Shown: piece by piece, positions 62,501 to 64,000 of the stretch
Position numbering within the stretch: position 1 is the stretch's first letter
Layout: every line of letters begins with the position of its first letter
DNA from: JAPLMW01 sp964619675
Lineage (GTDB): Bacteria > Planctomycetota > Phycisphaerae > Sedimentisphaerales > UBA12454
Length of the DNA stretch: 64,000 nucleotides
Assembly (NCBI GenBank): GCA_964619675.1
Contig: CAZUEO010000001.1
Coordinates: forward strand, 1 to 64,000
Direction of reading: 5' to 3'
The notes under the pieces: generated by a model
Told to the model about the DNA's origin: nothing
The model's database searches: none
Seen by the model: only the letters and a program-made list of their open reading frames with translations
Made by a program: the position numbers and the translations under genes

Positions 62501-64000
62501 TATTAAGCCATTGCCGCCGGTAACGCTGGTATTGAGCAGATGTTTTATCGAATTAGGCTCAAATTCGACGGCGACGGTAGTATTTGTCAGAAGTGTTACA
62601 CTATATGGAGTATTAGAATCATTACTTTGGGTGTATGTATTAGCATCGTTGATGTCGAATGTTTCACTGTCGCCTTTTAGCCATCGTTTTATTACGTAGC
62701 CGGGGTTAGGATGGGCGTTTATATCAATGACACTATGTTGGACGAAAGGCTGCGCATTATAGTCGTCGATTGAGCCATTGGGGTCGATAGTGAAGGTTGT
62801 AAGTTCGCACATTACTATTGAGCTGAACCTGACGACCACAGTGTGATTGGCGTCCATAATAACAATTCTTGTCTCATTGTTGTCGTCGATTTCGTTGGAA
62901 TCAATAATCCATTTCTCAATGTAGTAATTCGGGTCCGATGGAGTTGCTCTAAGAAGCACTTCTGTAAACTGCTTGATGAAATTCGGGTCGTTGCCGGGGA
63001 GGTTTGAGTCTATTGTTATCGTGCCGAGATTTTCGTTGGGTTCAACAGCGATAATAAGCACGTAATTGGCATCAATGCCGCTATCGGGATAATGGAATCC
63101 CATATCGACGGTATTTGTGTCAGGGACGTTATCTGTTCTTGTGATGCTGTATTCTGTGTCAGGCATGTTTGCATCGTTGCCGTCGTCAGCCACGCCAATG
63201 CCTGCATTGACACAGTTGCTGTCGGGAGGAAACTGTCCTGCTGCTGTCTGAGTTAAATAATAATTACCGAGAGGGCCTGTTTTAAATATCGGGTTAGAAC
63301 TTATGTTTCCTGTTCCGCCGTCGCCATCCTGAATGCAGGAATAGGTGGCTGTTGCACCGTATATGTCGTCGCCGTTGTCCCAGAGGATACAGTTTCTTAT
63401 TGTTGGGACGCTTATGTCTGTAGCGTAGATGCCGCCGATGTTTGCATCGCCGTTGTTCCCTGCGATTGTACAGTTTGTAATTACAGGCGAGGAGCCGTCA
63501 AAGCAGTCGATAACGCCATATCCGTATGCCGTGTTTTCCGCAATAAGACAGTTTTTAATTGTCGGGTGCGATTCGCTACTGGCTTCAATAGCACTGCCGT
63601 CAAGGTAGGAGGTGTTTTTTGTTATAATACAGTTTCTAATAACAGGTGAGGAGTAGAAGCAGTCTATTGCACCGCCGTAAGCGGCAACACTGTTTGTTAT
63701 TATACAGTTATTGATTGTGGGCGAAGAGTTTATTTCACATTCTATCGCGCCGCCATAATACTCGCTGCCGTTTTTGATTGTAAAACCTTCCACAACCGCA
63801 GCGGGTATTTCACCGCTATGAAAGTAGAATGCCCTGCCGAGTCCGTTGCAGTCAATGATACAGGTTGCGGGATTTTTCTTTAGGCTGTAAATTCTGATTG
63901 TTTTTCCGCCGAAGTCGAGGTCTCTATTGCCCGGCCCTGTATAAGTACCATCGGCAACGACAATTAAGTCACTACCGCTTGCGGCATTGATTGCTGCCTG
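47501..64000 (-). CDS. Giant secreted multidomain beta-helix protein (N-terminus beyond window)
   Basis: The frame is open to the window edge: at least 5499 residues, with the start not visible. In protein order it has about six cassettes. Each is a Gly/Asn/Cys-rich parallel beta-helix (GGAIYxSxxSNPxFxNCxI-type rungs), closed by a segment like TTRIDGVxDxxxVDMGYHY (near 63090, 59065, 56225, 53410, 50885 and 48655), then usually an InlB-like repeat (WTGTNDNNSTALTNTV, VTVEFE). Inserted are a VWA domain (about 59360-59960; VVFCIDTTGSMGS), a choice-of-anchor-L-like domain (about 56480-57220; FASEEYNEFVNSPYND) and a NIDO-like domain (about 53690-54390). A dockerin (about 48440-48640; DFNFDGIVDDIDAG, DITEDGEVDFEDFAAFA) and three fibronectin-III-like repeats end it. 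No sorting signal is seen. Probably a cell-surface or matrix protein; ligand unknown. Confidence 0.92.
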   Translation of the reverse strand, partial: QAAINAASGSDLIVVADGTYTGPGNRDLDFGGKTIRIYSLKKNPATCIIDCNGLGRAFYFHSGEIPAAVVEGFTIKNGSEYYGGAIECEINSSPTINNCIITNSVAAYGGAIDCFYSSPVIRNCIITKNTSYLDGSAIEASSESHPTIKNCLIAENTAYGYGVIDCFDGSSPVITNCTIAGNNGDANIGGIYATDISVPTIRNCILWDNGDDIYGATATYSCIQDGDGGTGNISSNPIFKTGPLGNYYLTQTAAGQFPPDSNCVNAGIGVADDGNDANMPDTEYSITRTDNVPDTNTVDMGFHYPDSGIDANYVLIIAVEPNENLGTITIDSNLPGNDPNFIKQFTEVLLRATPSDPNYYIEKWIIDSNEIDDNNETRIVIMDANHTVVVRFSSIVMCELTTFTIDPNGSIDDYNAQPFVQHSVIDINAHPNPGYVIKRWLKGDSETFDINDANTYTQSNDSNTPYSVTLLTNTTVAVEFEPNSIKHLLNTSVTGGNGLISPRRSYWPEGSIVPLTATPDAGYKVKLWTGTNDNNSTALTNTVTMNTAKTVTVEFEAIPQYQLAISVAPNPGWGSVTPASGMFPEGTQIKLTAEPNEGYRVAGWTEDGVPVAGTWNVNTYTVTMGAANKTVTVTFELNYSRVIHVFGDVNGIQNAINQAQNGDTIRIHEGTYIGTGFVINKIITVVGDPTHPENVVIDCGGEAPANLGFVLIGDPGNPANPCTLNGVTIINSLIGYGTMGMNPIPGEDGWPTQTDHQNNPYNGNSLSLFGGAITIRGSHNVKNCIIRNCGVFGGNAGPGTPGGDPNILEDPDGGDGGWGGNAGGAGIYVQSGNPNIMNVLIEDCIAVAGDGGNGASGFSNQANLLDPGANYFPPGTSGIGGYGGDVIGAAICIRQENAHLTNVTVRNCLAISGIGGNGGTGAEDTDGGNGGLPGKVKGAGIYCSNSVPVLSGCQIENCIGVSGIGGNGGDGGPIFFAGGFGGYGGLTIEPTVAPADIKMYTSTGCAAFCDNSSAAEFINCSFTENTVYGSISGVGGRYAGSGYQEQPRKNYRMAGLGAGVFCSTASSVKFNGCHFEDNRTAYNQDFDDPNYRDLTGIDITPYGGEYTGSGGGLCLWYAFTADINECNFVLNSAPLGGSIYSEGVVDMHISDCNISNNISMAGGGVLALDSVGTISNSIIKGNIAGTQTGYYTDAGYALFGTGGGIYALNSLIDINDTFVTENYARLTGGGICFDGDTPFIQIPQIKNCLITANRAIEEGGGIAAIYYAEPKIQNCTITENIVSDVNSNGGGLFASYAANINVKDTIFWANSGIDGSQIALTNGGPFTDMPANVIIKYSDIQGSNQAAPQAIDVVFCIDTTGSMGSVLDSIKAAASDIVDRIAENTKDYRIAVVDFKDFNTSPYGGDTDYPYKDDSLFTTNKIDIQTALDGLTPAGGADWPESVYSGLMHCIDGNSLGNWRSNTKVKKIIILMGDAPPHDPEPTTGYILEDVTTVANNKNINIFSILTGGGVGDPTATYYFESLAEDSGGIMFETPDGSQAGNAVMQAIDLATRVGTPIYAEQGCTIIGLEQDANDTWIVSPDSNNIAEDPNFVFEYYLSHIATGQDIDSNCIDAGSSLASILGLDTYTTRIDGVFDSAMVDMGFHYWNAVSEHNITVKILADPNYPGIHGTMTAEPNRLVSYDANTATYKFKFYAGTAPTLTATPDVNYFVKGWYDKNNTKVSANNTFSFTVEANDTYFLRFKPEKITSVSGGGTALRNAVELAENGDTLIVAAGTYNGGINIGGKQIKLYGVNPDDPNVVEKIIIDCTGTIRGFVFSGDETAETVIDGFTIINGGGDTIEGGAIFIDTDSSPLIVNVDISNCNAGNASGGAIYISTGSNPEFRNVNITNCSATINGGGVYISTAGNPIFKNCSITDCDAGINGGAAYCRTLSSPQFINCSFSNNSADSAGAIFYETLCNVNLQGCEFTNNSANQDAGAIMCSLACIVEVNDCNFAGNNADYAGGIYIDEDCDGVIAQTSFSGNETIEDGGAIYITDSNVIEITDCNINTNTALRGGGIFTFASPKVTINNCNINSNQAYILATYLLDPTDPFSVVEDDSLIGEGGGIYAFAGPARIENCQIKFNNARTSGGGIYLSGPIDTNDVNSTLVKNCLIAQNSSGRDGGGVSVNWYANASLENCTIAYNNLTKRGYESSYGGGLYCSYASHTNVINCLIWGNTAEDGTQLAVGSGDVGYPLPATVNVTYSNIGPRFDPNYTQEALAPSLEITLTDNAVTLANAILGPGVTLVGSPGFTGSNNSAGLFKGGIAAGIKIESGIILTNGDANLALPPNNNDGSTGNNTLAGDPDLDTLVPESNTYDATILTFQFTTTGGDLYFNYIFASEEYNEFVNSPYNDIFAFFLDGQNIALIPGTTTPVAINNVNGGNPLGTNAANPYLYNNNDLTDGGPFYDIEYDGFTNMLTAQAPSLGAGIHTIKLAIADTSDYVLDSAVFIQAGTFSDTPTLVNLEPIYVEQGCTLNWDPNGGWHTLSYNSDEDPPLFIKGYYLSQVEAGQEANSPCVDTGSNLASILGFDTLTTRIDGVNDVNIVDMGYHYSHGIPPTPQYDITVKILEDPNYPSIHGTITAEPNGLVSYDANTATYTYRFDAGTIPVFTAIPDANYFVRGWYDANSTKISATESTTFIVDSNNTYFVRFKPARTIQVSGGGSALRNAVELAENGDSLIVAAGTYDGGINIGGKQIKLYGVNPDDPYIVARTIIDCNGSGRGFIFAGGETADTIVDGLTIINGGGDAIAGGAIFIDINSSPLIVNVDISDCDVTNASGGAIYISNGSNPEFRNVNITNCSATMNGGGVYISTASNPIFKNCSITDCDTGINGGAVYCRTLSSPQFTNCSFTNNYAANSAGAIFYEALCNVNLQGCEFTGNTSQNDAGAVMCGPTCAIEVNDCNFAGNDADYAGGIYINEGCDGVIARTSFSGNEATEDGGAFYITDSNAIKITDCNITENTALRGGGIFAIASPKVTITNCQINSNLAYRLETNIYYTDPNDPNTAITEYDDNFIGEGGGIYAFASINKTENCLITYNLARTSGGGIYISGEQSDQNCPLIKNCLIVSNKSSRDGGGISTNWFAATNIKNCTIAQNFVNGNGYQRALGGGIYGSYGSNTQIIDSILWSNAGAEASQIAVGSGDANNPIPSIMNVTYSDIAHPNDVGYITTGQTIRPGFNTYTLARNDDLSTELVDFGFTINFFGLLRSQCYVNNNGNITFNAPLVTFTPFGLTTNIGTPIIAPFFADVDTRAAGSNLVTYGHGTVNGRPAFGVNWLDVGYFSYYTDKLNSFQLIIIDHSDRALNDFDMEFNYQKIQWETGDASGGTNGFGGYSARAGYSNGTGRAGTFYEVEGSGANGAFLDSNPNGLIYREYHSGLQGGFLFRVEGGQPEMPIIGAGLPLVYAEPGCTINWDPNSGWAPDSNNIEDDPNFVFGYYLAQGPAGQDSNSPCIDIGSDTAEALGLNTLTTRADGVVDGVNDVNNIVDLGYHYSTDVRRYELRIDMNNPPDVNGTIEAPWLPGNTYQVYENIMVRLHAIPNVNCRVAMWIIDDTVYETHNQNFTLIMDSNKHVIVRFEYYTPKNLIVPDEYENIQDAIDAAESGDTIYVYRKTNGQPHYITGPNGLDFKGKAIKIRSEDPNDPNVVTQTIIDCNNGGRAFIFQNGEDANSIIEGFTITNCSVAGSIAEGYQPEMISYPASPNYTIYHGDNATGNGYGGAIYCDVNTCPIIRNCIFSNCEVTGGRGNNGRDGYGLTTDEYTRDEDHPRYGEGGRGGSGSGNGYGGVFFCGQNSSPLILNCTISNCTARGGIGGDGGNGSDGTANKIGGDGGNGGNGSGRGYGSAIYAAAGANPKIIRCNFLENTASQGLGGQGGLQGAGLIPDDPPYPQDGSDGASIGAGFGGAIYYETGATADINDCNFANNTTQADISNMYDTGGGAIYSERNCAGITISKSNMTGNSATQGSGGAIWSGANNNIKLTDCYFGGNTATDSNGDGGALAIGETTDTNLCVLDFNNCAFTDNIAGNIGGAITAKNFNATFVNCYINRNTASAGGGLYLISERSTAKIHGGAIMYNRAIGTNAEGGGAFISNLPLEIINCQIMNNTSLFSGGGIMFRGPSTTTSRMHNCLFAKNSANARGGAVFIALNSSPQITSCSFSENGTEPGGYGGAVLCAYNSSPIIKDCIFDQTKRIAIYESSDDSDPNISYCLFYDNYDGDFYDRDSGITYKTLNTSDPNVNIDALNSATAGNNGAGSRSNPLSPPLFVTGDLGEYYLSQKIPSAPDDTDSLAIDAGSALAANVSVLPDNNMADYTTRIDSGDASINAGDAGQLDIGYHYIDIEANKPGRFNLTTAAVGGHGNIAPPSGQYYAGTTVELTAIPDAGWRVNQWAGTDDDSSTNITNYVVMIRDRQVTVSFEQPKNLYVPGEYTSLQNAVNDAKSGDKIILAKGIYAGSESNYDPAKIIINGKNITITGTNPDDPCVVAETILQGNGFRLANVDRTMILDGISIQDAHYYGGYIDCSPEEAHGPTGDGRNGGSIFGGAMNLYNASPTIRNCQFIDCSALASNGCDGTGNEGDGGWAGWARGGAVAIDSESNPLFKNCAFIDCYAQGSNGMDGAGRRGHGGNWGDPNDNAYHTWDFGPYQGYWYYSGYGGAIYCMGGSKPEFEKCLFQGNRAYGGVCGISGTDNIAGYPMQHYAIDSFGGAVYMAAGSEANFTDCDFVDNEAHTRGQIAGSDPNVPNPDTVGVTIEETVLYDSVVSYGGAVCAEGTAIPVFKNCAFINNRACAGGGMYWEDSIAHISRCYFENCTSMLGGAMLLADSNSIVFECDFNGNLAIDPAGQGGAIYCASSDAKFYDCEIINNEASTSGGGVYFSGELAPSMHNCLIIHNNAGRDGGGISSNWDAQLTLSNCTIAHNIITGGGFATGMGGGLSCAYEADTKVINSIIWSNNAEYGPQISVGSPSYAADKLRAEVSVWYSDVEDGAANVFVDTENGCILNWDDANNLTGTTLTSPLFVTGYWGDYYLSQIITGEPLQTVDSNCVNSGSSPAIDNDMYRHTTRTDHVTVKGMAIDSGIVDMGYHYTLTADILGDFNFDGIVDDIDAGLFFEYWMRSGCIFPYFCHERDITEDGEVDFEDFAAFAANYGDTETVPPKPDPMTWAIRPHSADITKITMTATTARDNSGSSIQYYFDCVYGSGHDQPWGPNSTYTDTGLTIGVQYGYRVKAKDEQGNETDWSIISYAVVGQDDAPPQPDPMLWAIAPHPTSSNSISMTAATATDACGPPEYYFDCVSPPDCHDCDWQASETYEDLGLEPNTTYTYRVKARDKSPAQNETAYSIPASATTPPPGEEPNEPNDTTPPQPNPSTWASVPQAVQGLDPNYPLDWWYHIMTATTATDDSGVVWYYFDCYTSSGTDSGWIDTPYYRAGPYPNTNHSGYRVYTKDKYGNTTAPSIDWHTYFDNQP
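54920..56190 (-). repeat. Long internal direct repeat, copy 1 (giant gene)
   Basis: About 1.27 kb that realigns with 57773-59040 at a nearly constant offset of 2850-2853 bases, with long identical stretches (for example around the AGATGCCGCCGCCGCGAAG segment). It encodes a beta-helix followed by an InlB-like segment. Differences are mostly third-position changes and codon-sized indels, so both copies are under selection. Confidence 0.8.
57773..59040 (-). repeat. Long internal direct repeat, copy 2 (giant gene)
   Basis: The partner of 54920-56190. Weaker similarity continues past its right end to the MGFHYW segment near 59065 and past its left end toward 57280, so the duplicated unit is about one full cassette (roughly 2.85 kb), into which the choice-of-anchor-L-like domain is placed in only one copy. 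Confidence 0.8.

Noticed and set aside
47600..63700. CRISPR-like or satellite repeats in the giant gene
   Set aside because: The repeats are codon-sized variations of beta-helix rungs in one open frame, not regular repeat-spacer units.

Overview
The window carries a long, almost complete ribosomal-protein super-operon (end of the str operon, then S10, spc and alpha operons), a housekeeping region with genes on both strands, and an accessory region dominated by one giant secreted protein. Moderate GC, frequent TTG/GTG starts, dockerin-type Ca-binding modules, thrombospondin type 3 repeats, giant parallel beta-helix proteins and a planctomycete-like HNH protein suggest a planctomycete, most likely Phycisphaerae (Sedimentisphaerales-like). 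This placement is inferred from gene content, not from a tree.

1-21605: the tail of EF-G (fusA), a structured 364-base spacer, then rpsJ, rplC, rplD and rplW. The S10 operon is next interrupted by two genes for exported proteins (2582-7236): a 1157-residue dockerin/TSP3 protein with a possible permuted NlpC/P60 C-terminus, and a 392-residue helical partner. The canonical order then resumes: rplB, rpsS, rplV (with an unusual N-terminal helix-turn-helix-like extension), rpsC, rplP, rpmC, rpsQ, rplN, rplX, rplE, rpsN, rpsH, rplF, rplR, rpsE, rplO, secY, adk, map, infA, rpmJ, rpsM, rpsK, rpsD, rpoA, rplQ and a HIT-family gene. rpmD (L30) is missing. Folded spacers precede rpsJ, rplC, rpsC and rpoA.

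21606-35167: initiator tRNA-Met and tRNA-Gln behind a promoter-like site, an EF-G paralogue, an M20 peptidase, a DUF362 protein, tsaD, an NAD(P)H-hydrate dehydratase, an azoreductase, an HNH protein, a cold-shock protein, an HU/IHF protein, an NfnAB-type flavin/FeS oxidoreductase pair, a stand-alone LigD phosphoesterase-like protein, pta, tRNA-Arg and miaA.

35204-42343: a compact plus-strand operon with a polyprenyl synthase, dxs, nadK, an exported TPR protein and a DinG-like helicase. It links isoprenoid precursor synthesis, NADP supply and DNA maintenance.

42360-46913 (minus): a membrane-anchored multi-PAS/GAF histidine kinase followed by two paralogous receiver proteins that share an uncharacterised C-terminal region.

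47183-64000: a 67-residue secreted dockerin-only protein, then a minus-strand gene that fills the rest of the window and runs off its right edge (at least 5499 residues). It contains about six beta-helix cassettes, InlB-like repeats, a VWA domain, a choice-of-anchor-L-like domain, a NIDO-like domain, a dockerin and three fibronectin-III-like repeats. Dockerins in three separate loci suggest a shared extracellular assembly or anchoring system.
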